A stretch of DNA of 64,000 nucleotides from Lachnospiraceae bacterium (GCA_017518735.1 JAFWTY010000003.1:1-64000), one strand, 5' to 3'; counted from the first letter of the stretch, positions 14,961-24,973 are shown. Made by a program: numbers and translations. Notes: a model not told the origin generated them from the letters alone.

Positions 14961-17807
14961 ATGGAAGAAGAGCTCAAGGAAGAAACAATCGAATCCAAAG
15001 AGACTTCAGAGGCTGTTGAAGAGAAGGCTGAAGAGTTGAAAGAAGAGCCTGAAGAGAAGACAGAAGAGGCGAAAGAAGAGTCAGAAGAGACAAAAGAAGA
15101 CTCGAAAGAAGAGCCTGAAAAGAAAGCCGAAGAGACGAAGGAAAACAAAGAAAAATCGACGAAGAAATCCAGGAATATTTCGACGGAGGATACGGGAGAA
15201 AAGATTAAAAGTCTTGCAATCCCCGTTTTTGTCGGTGCACTTATAATCGCGCTTCTTACCATCGGCGTTATTATCATAAAAAAGAACTTCTTTAACAAAA
15301 ACAGCGGCTCAAGTGAGATTACAGGTTCCGAAGTTTCGGGCTCGGAGATTCCCGGAGTAAGTCCTTCCGGTACGATTACACCGAGTTACGGAAACGATAC
15401 CGGAGATTTTTCTTTGTATGCAACGGAGTACGAAGGAAGAGAAGGAACCGGAGAATATAACTACGGAGAAGCACTCCAGAAAGCATTGCTTTTTTATGAA
15501 CTTCAGCGCTCCGGTGATCTGCCGGAAAAGACGCGTTGTAACTGGAGAGGCGATTCCGCTTTGGACGACGGAAGCGATAACGGAATTGATCTGACGGGTG
15601 GCTTATATGATGCCGGCGATCATGTGAAATTCAATCTTCCGATGGCCTATACCGCATCGGTTCTGGCATGGAGCATATATGAAAACAAAGACGCGTATAC
15701 AGAGAGCGGACAGCTTGAATATGCGCTTGGAAATGTAAAATGGATTGATGATTATCTGATCAAATGTCATCCGGAAAAAGAAGTGTTTTACTATCAGGTC
15801 GGAAACGGCGGAATCGATCATTCCTGGTGGGGACCTGCCGAAGTAATGAGCATGGATCGCCCGTCCTACAAAGTGGATGCAACAAATCCCGGTTCGACGG
15901 TTGCCGCAGAGGCGGCAGCAGCACTGGCTGCAGGTTCTGTGATTTTTGCGGACGAAGATCAGGCATATTCCGAAGAGTGCTTAAAGCATGCGAAAGAGCT
16001 CTATGAATATGCGGCAAAGTATCAGTCGGATGCCGGTTACAAAGAGGCGGCCGGTTTCTACGATTCTCACAGCGGTTTCAATGATGAGCTTTCTTTTGCG
16101 GCAGCATGGCTGTATCTTGCGACGAAAGAAGACAGTTATAAAAAGGCGGCAAAGGATTGGTTTTCCAAAACAAACGGTGACTATAAATGGACGCTGTGCT
16201 GGGATGATGTGGCACTCGGTACCGCTCTGATCATGGGTCGCGAAACGAAAGATTCGGCTTATTTAACCTTCCTCGAAAACAATCTCGATTATTGGACGGA
16301 CGGTGTGAACGGAGAACGCATTACTTACACTCCGAAGGGTCTTGCATGGCTGGATGCCTGGGGATCTCTTCGTTATGCATCCAGCGCTTCGTTCCTGGCA
16401 ATCACCTATGCGAACAGCGATATCTGTCCGAAAGACAAACAGAAAAAATACCATGATTTTGCAGTTGCACAAATTGGATACTGCCTCGGCAGCACGGGCT
16501 TTTCCTTTGAGATCGGATTCGGTGACAGCTATCCGCAGCACCCGCATCATCGTACTTCGCAGGGATCTCCTTCCAATAACATGAACGATCCTTCCACGGC
16601 ACGACATACACTTTGCGGTGCGCTGGTGGGCGGTCCGGATGCAAATGACAGTTATGCCGATGATGTAAGCAATTACGTGAACAACGAGGTTGCCGATGAT
16701 TACAACGCAGGTTTTGTCGGTGCACTCGCAGCACTTTATCAGGAGTACGGCGGAAAGACGCTTGTAAATTACGGCGCGGTGGAAAAAATAACCGAAGATG
16801 AGATTACGGTTCAGGGCGGAATCAATGTTTCCGGTGATGATTTCATCGAAGTAAAAGCCATCGTTCGAAATCAGACCGCATGGCCCGCACGTGCTTTGAC
16901 GAATGCAACGCTTTGCTATTTTGTGGATCTGTCCGAGGTATACGAAGCAGGCGGAAGCATCAGCGATGTTACCGTAAACATGAATTATTCCCAGGGCGGA
17001 AACGCATCGGAACTGGTTGCCTGGGATGAAGAAAATCATATTTATTATCTCCCGATTTCTTTTGCCGGAACCAGAATCGCACCGGGAAGTCAGGACGAGT
17101 GTAAGAAGGAAGTTCAGTTCCGTATGACGTGTTCCAAAGGCTGGGACAACAGCAACGATTTTTCCTATCAGGATCTGGAAGGAAGCAACGGCGGCAGTCT
17201 GAATGACTTGATTCATATGGCGCTTTACGAGGGAGAGGAATTACTTTATGGTTCCCTTCCGGACGGAAGCGGAGTGGCTCCCACGGGAGGAGAAAAACCG
17301 GTATCCGATCCGAAGAAAGAAGAGTCTAAGCCCATCAGTACCGAAGTTTCGGGCGGAGACTTAAAACTTGAAATCCAGAACCAGTCCACTTCGGGAAGCG
17401 GTTCCACACTCGCTTTTACCGTGAAGTTAAAGAATGACGGAAAAGCGGATATCGAGTTATCCTCGATTGATATTTCCTATTTCTTCTCCGATCCTGATAC
17501 TTCCAAGCTGGTATTCTATTGCGATTATGCAAGTATCGAAGGAGAAAAATATCAGGCAATCACGGATAGCATCAAAGGAGATTTTTCCAAGACGGGGGCT
17601 TCCGATAAGACGGCATCCGTGAAACTTGTAATCGGCATAAAGGATTCCAAGGTTCTTCCTGCGGGACATACTTTGAATGTGCAGGTAAGAGTGGCCAGAT
17701 CCGACTGGAGCAATATGGATTTCGGAGATGATTATTCCGCTGCGGGACCTCAGTACATGACTGTGGAGCAGGGTGGAAAAATCCTTCTCGGTACGGAACC
17801 GAAGTAA
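14961..17807 (+). CDS. Membrane-anchored GH9 cellulase with two CBM3 domains
   Basis: 948 residues, GGAGG 5 nt before the ATG. Residues 1-80 are a Glu/Lys tail with no hydrophobic residues in a row. Residues 85-107 form one membrane segment (LAIPVFVGALIIALLTIGVIII), which puts the tail inside and the enzyme outside. A Ser/Gly linker leads to the GH9 catalytic domain (YNYGEALQKALLFYELQRSG, GGLYDAGDHVKF, PHHRTSQGS, and NYVNNEVADDYNAGF matching the second GH9 signature with its catalytic Glu). A CBM3c-like module (about 610-760) and, after a linker, a second CBM3 follow. It cleaves beta-1,4-glucan at the cell surface. No dockerin or sortase motif seen. Confidence 0.9.
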   Translation: MEEELKEETIESKETSEAVEEKAEELKEEPEEKTEEAKEESEETKEDSKEEPEKKAEETKENKEKSTKKSRNISTEDTGEKIKSLAIPVFVGALIIALLTIGVIIIKKNFFNKNSGSSEITGSEVSGSEIPGVSPSGTITPSYGNDTGDFSLYATEYEGREGTGEYNYGEALQKALLFYELQRSGDLPEKTRCNWRGDSALDDGSDNGIDLTGGLYDAGDHVKFNLPMAYTASVLAWSIYENKDAYTESGQLEYALGNVKWIDDYLIKCHPEKEVFYYQVGNGGIDHSWWGPAEVMSMDRPSYKVDATNPGSTVAAEAAAALAAGSVIFADEDQAYSEECLKHAKELYEYAAKYQSDAGYKEAAGFYDSHSGFNDELSFAAAWLYLATKEDSYKKAAKDWFSKTNGDYKWTLCWDDVALGTALIMGRETKDSAYLTFLENNLDYWTDGVNGERITYTPKGLAWLDAWGSLRYASSASFLAITYANSDICPKDKQKKYHDFAVAQIGYCLGSTGFSFEIGFGDSYPQHPHHRTSQGSPSNNMNDPSTARHTLCGALVGGPDANDSYADDVSNYVNNEVADDYNAGFVGALAALYQEYGGKTLVNYGAVEKITEDEITVQGGINVSGDDFIEVKAIVRNQTAWPARALTNATLCYFVDLSEVYEAGGSISDVTVNMNYSQGGNASELVAWDEENHIYYLPISFAGTRIAPGSQDECKKEVQFRMTCSKGWDNSNDFSYQDLEGSNGGSLNDLIHMALYEGEELLYGSLPDGSGVAPTGGEKPVSDPKKEESKPISTEVSGGDLKLEIQNQSTSGSGSTLAFTVKLKNDGKADIELSSIDISYFFSDPDTSKLVFYCDYASIEGEKYQAITDSIKGDFSKTGASDKTASVKLVIGIKDSKVLPAGHTLNVQVRVARSDWSNMDFGDDYSAAGPQYMTVEQGGKILLGTEPK

Positions 17808-17861
17808 TGAATTTTTGCAGAAAATTATGGAACGAAAAAATACAGGGAAAGGGGAAATAGG

Positions 17862-20396
17862 ATGAAGCAACTCCTGATTAAAATAGGTGTGGGCGTGGTT
17901 TCATTTGCTTTTTTTCTTGTATTGTTCGGAAAGCTTTTGAACAAGGGAACCACGGATATGACGGTCGAAATGACACCCGCCACGTTCCCGATCATCACCT
18001 TCCTTTCCGGTGATGAAACCTTTAATCCGACGTCGGGATATCTGGTTCGCCAGAACCCCGCGCTTTGCAAAGAGAATATCACGCCGCTTCGGGAAAACCG
18101 TTCGCTTGCGTTTCATATCAAAACCTATGAAAACGTGGTGGATGCGATTTATCTGGAAGTTCGAACCAAGGACGGAAGTCGTCTGATTGAAGATACCCAG
18201 ATCAAAAATTATGAAACGGACGGAGACGGAATAAACGTATATACCTCTTTGAAGGACCTTTTAAAAGACGGAGAGGAATATGCACTTACCATACGACTTG
18301 TCATCGACGAAAGAGATGTCTTTTACGATACCAAAGTTGTTCCGAAAGAAGAGGTGGATGTGCAGACATTCCTCGCATTCACACATGAGTTTACCGATAG
18401 GACTTTCGGAGAAAAGGAAGAGTATTCCGAACTGAAGAAATATCTGGAAAGCAATTCTTCCGGCGACAATTCCGATTTCGGTCATGTGGATATTCACAGT
18501 TCGCTGGAACAGGTTGCATGGGGGAATCTGGAAGCTTCGAGAGAGACGGATATTGAAAGCAGACTGATTGCAGCGGAGAAAGACAGTGCTTCGCTGATCC
18601 AGTATTATCTGGTGCAGATCGGAAGCGGAGAGAAAGCCGAACACTATCGTGTCAAAGAATATTTCCGCGTCAGCAGAGGAACCGACAGAATGCATCTGCT
18701 TGAATATGAAAGAAGCATGAGCAGACTGGTTTTTGAAGAAGATTCCATTTACTTCGGAGATACACTTTTCCTCGGAATAGATGACGGAACCATACAGATG
18801 ATGGAAAGTCCCGAGGGTGGAAAGGTTGCCTTTGTAAAAGACGGAGTGCTGTTCCAGGCAGATGCAAAAGAAAACAGATTTGCCAGAGTCTATTCATATT
18901 ATGATAAATCAAACTACAAAGATAGGCCGATTATAGATCTTCCCGATATACGAATCCTTACTCTGGATGAAGAAGGAACAACATCGTTTGCTGTTTACGG
19001 CTACATCCCGAGAGGCGTTCATGAAGGAGAAACGGGACTGCTTGTATATACATTCAACCAGTCCAAGAATACATTGGAAGAACGTGCTTACATTCCGTAT
19101 TCGGGTTCTCCAAAGATGTTAAAAGCAAACATTGATAACCTGATTTATCTGAATGCTGAAAACTACCTGTTCTTCTTTTTGGACGGCGGACTGTACCGGA
19201 TGTCTTTGGATGACTCGGAGGCGACATTGATCGCCGGAAATCTTTCGCCGAAAGATTTCTGCATCAGTGATGACAATACGACGGCAGCATGGATTACGGA
19301 AGGTGGACAAACAGGCGCCAAGGTAATCGAATTTGAAAACCTGGAGACCATGCGTCATATCCAGATTAAGGCGGAAAGCGGTGAAGTAATTAAACCGGAA
19401 GGATTCATGGGAGTGGATTTGGTTTACGGAGTCGCAAAGTCCGAAGATGTATCCGTCGATGCGTTCGGAGAAGTTGTTTTTCCGATGCACAGCATTCGTA
19501 TTCAGACGGAGGAAGGTTCGGTACTGAAAGAATATTCCCAAGAGGGAATTTACGTAACGGATTGTATCTTCGAAGATAACCTGATCACGTTAAACCGTGT
19601 TCGCAGAACCGAGGAAGGCGCGTTTAAGGAAATCGACAGCGATTCCATCGTGGACAATACTCCGGAACACGCCATGAAGAATAAGCTGGAAGAAATTGTT
19701 ACGGAGAATTACGAAACGGTTTATCAGATTACGATGACCGGCGAAATCGAAGAAAAAGTGCTTCAGCGTATGCAGCCGAAGTTCACTCTTTTTGAAGAAG
19801 AGCAGCGAGTGGAAATTGCGGAATCTTCCATTGAGGATTTATTCTTCTCTTATGTGAGAGGAGAAATTTCCGGTATGTGGGAAGACGAGGCGGATGCCGT
19901 TCGTGAAGCGTTTGCAAATAACGGATTTGTTTTAAACGGAAAAGCGGATCTGATCTGGGAAAAGAAATCGCTTACTCATACCAAGAATCAGATCATGGCA
20001 ATTAAAGAAGCCACGGTTCCGGAAGACAGTACTTCACTTGCGGTGGCATTGGAAACCATGATGCAGTTTGAAGGTTTTTCCCAGGATGCGGATCCGGGCT
20101 TAAATTCCGGAAACTCTCCGAAAGAGATCATGGAAAAATACATGCCGGATCGAATTCCTTTAAACCTCTTCGGTTGTCCTATGGATGTAGTTTATTATTA
20201 TCTGGATCAGGACATTCCGGTCATGGTGATGATGGAAAACGGCGGAGGAATTCATCTTACCGGATACAATTCGGGAGAACTGGTTTGGATGGAACCGGCA
20301 AAAGGAACGCTTCACAAAGTCTCAAAAGAAGAGTCCAGAAAAATGTTTGCAACCAACAACAATCGATATGTAACATATGTCAGATGTGAAGAATAG
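17862..20396 (+). CDS. Membrane-anchored protein with degenerate C39-like domain
   Basis: 844 residues. One N-terminal membrane segment (VGVVSFAFFLVLFG) leaves a large outer part. Residues 200-560 have repeated short beta motifs, probably a propeller. The last 130 residues resemble a papain-like C39 fold: DSTSLAVALETMM where the active Cys helix (CGPTSLA-like) would be, then a strand VMVMM and GIHLTGYN with His798. The catalytic Cys is replaced by Asp/Ser, so the domain is probably inactive and may bind peptide instead. It follows the cellulase by 54 bp. Family otherwise not recognised. Confidence 0.55.
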   Translation: MKQLLIKIGVGVVSFAFFLVLFGKLLNKGTTDMTVEMTPATFPIITFLSGDETFNPTSGYLVRQNPALCKENITPLRENRSLAFHIKTYENVVDAIYLEVRTKDGSRLIEDTQIKNYETDGDGINVYTSLKDLLKDGEEYALTIRLVIDERDVFYDTKVVPKEEVDVQTFLAFTHEFTDRTFGEKEEYSELKKYLESNSSGDNSDFGHVDIHSSLEQVAWGNLEASRETDIESRLIAAEKDSASLIQYYLVQIGSGEKAEHYRVKEYFRVSRGTDRMHLLEYERSMSRLVFEEDSIYFGDTLFLGIDDGTIQMMESPEGGKVAFVKDGVLFQADAKENRFARVYSYYDKSNYKDRPIIDLPDIRILTLDEEGTTSFAVYGYIPRGVHEGETGLLVYTFNQSKNTLEERAYIPYSGSPKMLKANIDNLIYLNAENYLFFFLDGGLYRMSLDDSEATLIAGNLSPKDFCISDDNTTAAWITEGGQTGAKVIEFENLETMRHIQIKAESGEVIKPEGFMGVDLVYGVAKSEDVSVDAFGEVVFPMHSIRIQTEEGSVLKEYSQEGIYVTDCIFEDNLITLNRVRRTEEGAFKEIDSDSIVDNTPEHAMKNKLEEIVTENYETVYQITMTGEIEEKVLQRMQPKFTLFEEEQRVEIAESSIEDLFFSYVRGEISGMWEDEADAVREAFANNGFVLNGKADLIWEKKSLTHTKNQIMAIKEATVPEDSTSLAVALETMMQFEGFSQDADPGLNSGNSPKEIMEKYMPDRIPLNLFGCPMDVVYYYLDQDIPVMVMMENGGGIHLTGYNSGELVWMEPAKGTLHKVSKEESRKMFATNNNRYVTYVRCEE

Positions 20397-20412
20397 AGAG
20401 GAGTAAAGGGTT

Positions 20413-21633
20413 ATGGCTATGCAGAGAATTATCACAAGTCTTTTGGAAACAGATGCATACAAGTTTTCCATGGGGCAGGCAATCTACCATCAGTTCAGCG
20501 ACTATAAAACCACATGGAGTTTTAGGTGCAGAAACGAGGATGTTCATTTTACAAAAGAAATGGTGGATGAGATTAAGCGCCAGTTGCTTCTTTATACGGA
20601 ACTGCGTTTTAAAGAAGAGGAGTTGGAATACCTTCATGGCATTACATGGATGAAGGGATCCTATGTGGATTTCTTAAGACTTTGGAAACCCCGTTATGAA
20701 GATTTTACGATTACTACGGATGCGGAGTGTGGCCTCTCCATCGAGACCAAAGGAACATGGCTCAACACTTCCATGTACGAGATTCCGACTTTGGCAATCG
20801 TAAACGAAGTATACTTCCGTATGGCATATGATTACGACAAGTTGATGGACAGTTTTAAAGAGAGACTGGAAGATAAGATTGCCAAACTTGAAGCCGGCGA
20901 ATATGACCTTGCCGCTTTTTCCGAATTCGGTATGAGAAGACGTCTTTCCGGTGAAGCACAGGATCTTGCAGTGAGACGTCTGAAGGAAGCGAATATCGGA
21001 AACTCCAAATTCGTCGGAACGTCGAATGTATATCTTGCCAAGAAATATGGAATTACAGCTGTAGGTACAATGGCACATGAATGGATTATGTGTGTAGGAC
21101 AAGGTAATCACAAACACAATCCCGCTTACTCCAACTGGTATGCACTTGATGCGTGGGTAAAGGAGTATGGTGTGTTAAACGGTACCGCACTGACCGATGC
21201 AATCACAACGGACTGCTTCTTAAAGGACTTCCAGTTGACTTATGCAACTCTCTTCTCGGGTGTGCGTCATGATTCCGGTTCCCCTTTTGAATGGGGCGAC
21301 AAGATGATTGCACATTATGAATCGCTCGGAATCGATCCGAAGACGAAGACATTACTTTTCAGCGACAGTCTGGATTTTGAAAGAGCAACCGCGATTAAGA
21401 AATATTTTGAAGGTCGTGCAAAAATCGCATTCGGAATCGGAACCTTTATTGCAAACGATACGTTTGCACCGGCATTGAATATTGTCATGAAGACAACGGC
21501 ATGTAACGGTATGGATGTTGCAAAGATTTCCGACGTGGAAGGAAAGGGTATGTGCAAGAACCCGGAATACATCCATTATTTGGAGCGCTGCATCGACTGG
21601 CGTATGTCACATGCCGATGACAGATTAAGATAA
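20413..21633 (+). CDS. pncB: Nicotinate phosphoribosyltransferase
   Basis: 406 residues, GAGAGGAG before the ATG. LLETDAYKFSMGQAIY at the start and GVRHDSGSPFEWGDK near residue 285 are characteristic. It makes nicotinate mononucleotide from nicotinate and PRPP in NAD salvage. It follows the previous gene by 16 bp. Confidence 0.93.
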   Translation: MAMQRIITSLLETDAYKFSMGQAIYHQFSDYKTTWSFRCRNEDVHFTKEMVDEIKRQLLLYTELRFKEEELEYLHGITWMKGSYVDFLRLWKPRYEDFTITTDAECGLSIETKGTWLNTSMYEIPTLAIVNEVYFRMAYDYDKLMDSFKERLEDKIAKLEAGEYDLAAFSEFGMRRRLSGEAQDLAVRRLKEANIGNSKFVGTSNVYLAKKYGITAVGTMAHEWIMCVGQGNHKHNPAYSNWYALDAWVKEYGVLNGTALTDAITTDCFLKDFQLTYATLFSGVRHDSGSPFEWGDKMIAHYESLGIDPKTKTLLFSDSLDFERATAIKKYFEGRAKIAFGIGTFIANDTFAPALNIVMKTTACNGMDVAKISDVEGKGMCKNPEYIHYLERCIDWRMSHADDRLR

Positions 21634-21658
21634 TAAAATCATCAGGGGAAGTAAAAAA

Positions 21659-24259
21659 ATGGACAGCAAGTATCCATTGGCGTTACCGGCAGGATCGGTA
21701 CTCGCCGGACAGTATGTAATTGACAAAGTTCTCGGACAGGGCGGATTCGGTATCACCTATGCCGCCACCGATCATAAGACGGACACGAAAGTTGCCGTGA
21801 AGGAATTTTTCCCGGAAAGTATGGCAACGCGTACGCAGTCTGTTTCCGTCACTCCGTTTTCCGGTGATATCGGAGAGAGCTTTCAATACGGAAAAACATG
21901 TTTCCTTCAGGAAGCGGAAACGCTTGCCCAGTTTATCGGAAACGAGAATATCGTAAAAATCCATTGCTATTTCGAAGAGAACGGAACGGCTTATTTTGTT
22001 ATGGATTTTGTGGAAGGAACCAGCTTCGACCGGTACATCAAAGACAAGGGAGGAAAGATTTCTTACGAAGAAACAGAGAAATATCTGATTCCGGTCATGG
22101 ATGCACTGCATGCGGTTCATAACAAAGGAATTGTTCACAGAGATGTTACTCCCGATAACATTTACATTACAAAAGACGGTGTGGTAAAACTTCTGGATTT
22201 CGGTGCTGCCAGATACAGCCTCGGTGATAAATCAAGAAGTTTGGACGTCGTGTTAAAGCACGGTTTCGCGCCGAAGGAACAGTATACGAGAAGAGGACGA
22301 CAGGGCCCGTTTACGGATGTCTATGCACTTGGTGCAACATTTTATTTTGCACTTACCGGAAAACGTCCGCCCGATTCCATCGAGCGTCTTGATGAGGACA
22401 ATCTGGTGCCGCCCAGCACACTCGGCGTATCCATTCCGAAGTCTGCCGAAGAAGCAATCTTACGGGCTATGGCAGTAAATCCGCAGGGACGTTTCCAAAC
22501 CATGCAGGAGTTCAAGAATGCACTTCTGTTCCGTGAGATGGAAGCAAAACAGGTAACCGTAGGAGGGCTCGGAGATACCAGCAAAGTGGTAAGGCAGATC
22601 TTTTTTACGGCTCCGGAAGAGAACAAGAATCAGCCGGCACCGGATGTACAGCAGATTACACCCCAGCAGATTCTGCCCATTCCGAATGCTGGCCAGAACG
22701 TCGCTCAAAGTCCTGCTCTGTATTATCCGACGCAGAACCAGCAGATGGCACAGAGTCAAAACCAGCAGATTATGCCGGGACAGAATCAGCAGATGGCTCC
22801 CCAGCAGAATATGCGTCAGGGATATGCACAGCCGAATGCGGGTCAGAGTTCCGGACAGGGTATTCGTCCGGGTTATGCGCAAGCAAATGCGGGACAGAGC
22901 TCCGGCCAGTATTATCCTGCACAGAACCAGCAGATGGCACCGAATCAGAATCAGCAGATCATGCCGGGACAGAATCAGCAGATGGCTCCCCGGCAGAATA
23001 TGCGTCAGGGTTATTCACAGCCAAACGCAGGTCAGAGTTCCGGCCAGAATATGCGCCAGGGATATGCACAGCCGAACGCAGGCCAAAGCTCCGGCCAGAA
23101 TATGCGTCAGGGATATTCACAACCGAACGCAGGACAGAGTTCCGGCCAGAACATGCGTCAGGGTTACGCACAGCCGAATGCCGGACGTAATTCGCAGTTT
23201 AATTATCAGCAGAATTATCCGCAGCAGAATATGCAGCAGCCGATGAATAACCGTGGCATGATGCAGAACAATATGATGCAGAATAACATGATGCCGCAGG
23301 GTCGTCCGATGGGACCGAACAACGGTCGCGGAAACTACCCTCAGCAGAATATGCAGCAGTCGATGAATAATCGTGGCATGATGCAGAACAATATGATGCA
23401 GAATAATATGATGCAGCAGGGCCGTCCGATGGGACCGAACAACGGTCAGGGTTATTATTCGCAGCAGAACATGCAGCGGCCGATGAATAACCGCGGTATG
23501 ATGCAGAACAATATGATGCAGAATAACATGATGCAGCAGGGTCGCCCGATGGGACCGAATAACGGTCGAGGCAATTATCCGCAGCAGAACATGCAGCAGC
23601 CGATGAATAATCGTGGTATGATGCAGAATAATATGATGCAGAATAACATGATGCAGCAGGGTCGTCCGATGGGACCGAATAACGGTCGAGGCAATTATCC
23701 GCAGCAGAATATGCAACTGAACATGCGTCAGGGATATTCCCAGCCAAACGCAAATCGGAGCTCCGGTCAAAACATGCGTCAGGGTTATGCACAGCCGAAT
23801 GCAAATCAGAGTTCCGGTCAGAACATGAGACAAGGATATTCACAGCCGAATGCAAATCAGAGCTCCGGCCAGAATATGCGCCAGGGTTATTCACAGCCGA
23901 ATGCTGCGAACAACTCCCAGCAAAACTACATGCCGCCAAATCCCGCAATGCAGGATGATACACAGTTAACTCCCGGCGGATATCGCACCATGACTGCGAA
24001 CATTTTCCAGACACCTGAAAATAATCCCGGCACAAATAAAAAAAGTGCCAACAATAAGGATTTGCCGGATAAAGTGCGCAAGGAGAATGAATACGGATTT
24101 AGTTGGGAAGCCAATGATTTTTCCGGAAAAAAGAACGATGCCACCCGTATGGCGGAAGAGAAAAAGAGCAATTCACCGGAAATTGACAGATTGGAAATTG
24201 CAGAAACAAACATGAGAAACAAAGACGAAAACTCCTATGGTTTCAACTGGGGAGAATAA
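21659..24259 (+). CDS. Ser/Thr protein kinase with long Q/N/M-rich repeat tail
   Basis: 866 residues. Residues 20-280 form a Hanks-type kinase: glycine loop GQGGFGITY, Lys in VAVKEFF, catalytic loop HRDVTPDNIYI (HRDxxxxN retained), LLDFGAA as the DFG motif, and FTDVYALGATFY. From about 325 the protein is low complexity, with about ten copies of a 17-residue unit (NMRQGYAQPNAGQSSGQ) and four copies of a 40-residue unit (NMQQPMNNRGMMQNNMMQ, then QGRPMGPNNG). There is no membrane segment. The last 100 residues are charged and contain YGFSWEANDF and, at the very end, YGFNWGE. The tail is likely disordered and may drive assembly or bring substrates. Confidence 0.88.
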   Translation: MDSKYPLALPAGSVLAGQYVIDKVLGQGGFGITYAATDHKTDTKVAVKEFFPESMATRTQSVSVTPFSGDIGESFQYGKTCFLQEAETLAQFIGNENIVKIHCYFEENGTAYFVMDFVEGTSFDRYIKDKGGKISYEETEKYLIPVMDALHAVHNKGIVHRDVTPDNIYITKDGVVKLLDFGAARYSLGDKSRSLDVVLKHGFAPKEQYTRRGRQGPFTDVYALGATFYFALTGKRPPDSIERLDEDNLVPPSTLGVSIPKSAEEAILRAMAVNPQGRFQTMQEFKNALLFREMEAKQVTVGGLGDTSKVVRQIFFTAPEENKNQPAPDVQQITPQQILPIPNAGQNVAQSPALYYPTQNQQMAQSQNQQIMPGQNQQMAPQQNMRQGYAQPNAGQSSGQGIRPGYAQANAGQSSGQYYPAQNQQMAPNQNQQIMPGQNQQMAPRQNMRQGYSQPNAGQSSGQNMRQGYAQPNAGQSSGQNMRQGYSQPNAGQSSGQNMRQGYAQPNAGRNSQFNYQQNYPQQNMQQPMNNRGMMQNNMMQNNMMPQGRPMGPNNGRGNYPQQNMQQSMNNRGMMQNNMMQNNMMQQGRPMGPNNGQGYYSQQNMQRPMNNRGMMQNNMMQNNMMQQGRPMGPNNGRGNYPQQNMQQPMNNRGMMQNNMMQNNMMQQGRPMGPNNGRGNYPQQNMQLNMRQGYSQPNANRSSGQNMRQGYAQPNANQSSGQNMRQGYSQPNANQSSGQNMRQGYSQPNAANNSQQNYMPPNPAMQDDTQLTPGGYRTMTANIFQTPENNPGTNKKSANNKDLPDKVRKENEYGFSWEANDFSGKKNDATRMAEEKKSNSPEIDRLEIAETNMRNKDENSYGFNWGE
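23221..23700 (+). repeat. Four tandem 120-bp coding repeats
   Basis: Copies begin at 23221, 23341, 23461 and 23581, each with GCAGCAGAAT-like starts and the same order of motifs. The 120-bp period keeps the frame (40 residues). Confidence 0.9.
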
Positions 24260-24264
24260 TCCAT

Positions 24265-24747
24265 TTATTCCGGTTTCAGTATTGTTTCCATTCCGATTTT
24301 CTGGGGAACCATTCCGAGGCGCTCATAGAATTTCATGGCACCGGGATTGCAACTCCAGACATTTAATGTGATGTTGTAGAAATCATTTTTTTTGGCATAA
24401 TCCACTACGGCATCGTACAGGCTCTTTCCGATATGCGAACCTCGTACCGTTTCATCAACACAGATGTCATCGATATAGAGGGTTTTGATGTCTGTAAGGA
24501 CGGAGTCACCCAAAACTTGTTTATGAATACAGAAGGCGTGTCCAAGCACGTCTTCTTTTTCATTTACGCAAACGAAGACGGGAGTTTCATCTTTTTTTAG
24601 AATCTCTTTTAATTCTTCTGCGTTATACTTGGTTGCCGGGCCTTTAAAGATGTCCGGTCTGCCGTTGTGGTGTACCATATCCACCTGCAGCAGAAGGTGT
24701 AAGATTCCGGGGATATCGGTTTCGTTTGCTCGTCTGATCGTATTCAT
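24265..24747 (-). CDS. GNAT-family N-acetyltransferase
   Basis: 160 residues, convergent with the kinase gene (5 bp apart). The acetyl-CoA site is DETVRGSHIGKSLYDAVVDY; NVWSCNPGAMKFYERLGM is the usual C-terminal part of GNAT domains. AAGGAG precedes the ATG by 8 nt. The substrate cannot be told; amine or protein acetylation are both possible. Confidence 0.85.
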   Translation of the reverse strand: MNTIRRANETDIPGILHLLLQVDMVHHNGRPDIFKGPATKYNAEELKEILKKDETPVFVCVNEKEDVLGHAFCIHKQVLGDSVLTDIKTLYIDDICVDETVRGSHIGKSLYDAVVDYAKKNDFYNITLNVWSCNPGAMKFYERLGMVPQKIGMETILKPE

Positions 24748-24868
24748 TGGCGGTTCTCCTTTTATGAAAAGGTTTCGTACGAATTCTGTAGTTTCATTCT
24801 ACGTTCTCATAATATCATAAAAATCTTTACAAAACACCTCCCAAAAGCCCGATACAAGCGTAGTTTCC

Positions 24869-24897
24869 TTGACATTAGGGGTAAAAATCTGTAAAAT
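24869..24897 (+). promoter_or_regulatory. Strong sigma-70-type promoter for ileS
   Basis: TTGACA (24869-24874), 17-bp spacer, TAAAAT (24892-24897). A palindrome AAAATACCA-T-TGGTATTTT spans the end of the -10 box and the start region (about 24894-24912) and could be an operator. No T-box leader was found between it and the gene. Confidence 0.75.
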
Positions 24898-24973
24898 ACC
24901 ATTGGTATTTTATGCGTTTTTCCTTTTTTAATAGGAAAAAATGCCGAGAGAAGAGTCCATAAGGAGCAACAAA

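Noticed and set aside
16263..17216. 317-codon minus-strand frame within the cellulase gene
   Set aside because: It overlaps the GH9 and CBM3 regions in antisense and its product has no domain pattern.
23221..23700. Regular repeats considered as a CRISPR array
   Set aside because: The units are contiguous 120-bp coding repeats without spacers, in frame with the kinase.
23117..24035. Minus-strand frames of 238 and 278 codons in the kinase repeat region
   Set aside because: They only mirror the 51- and 120-bp repeats; the products are low-complexity artefacts.
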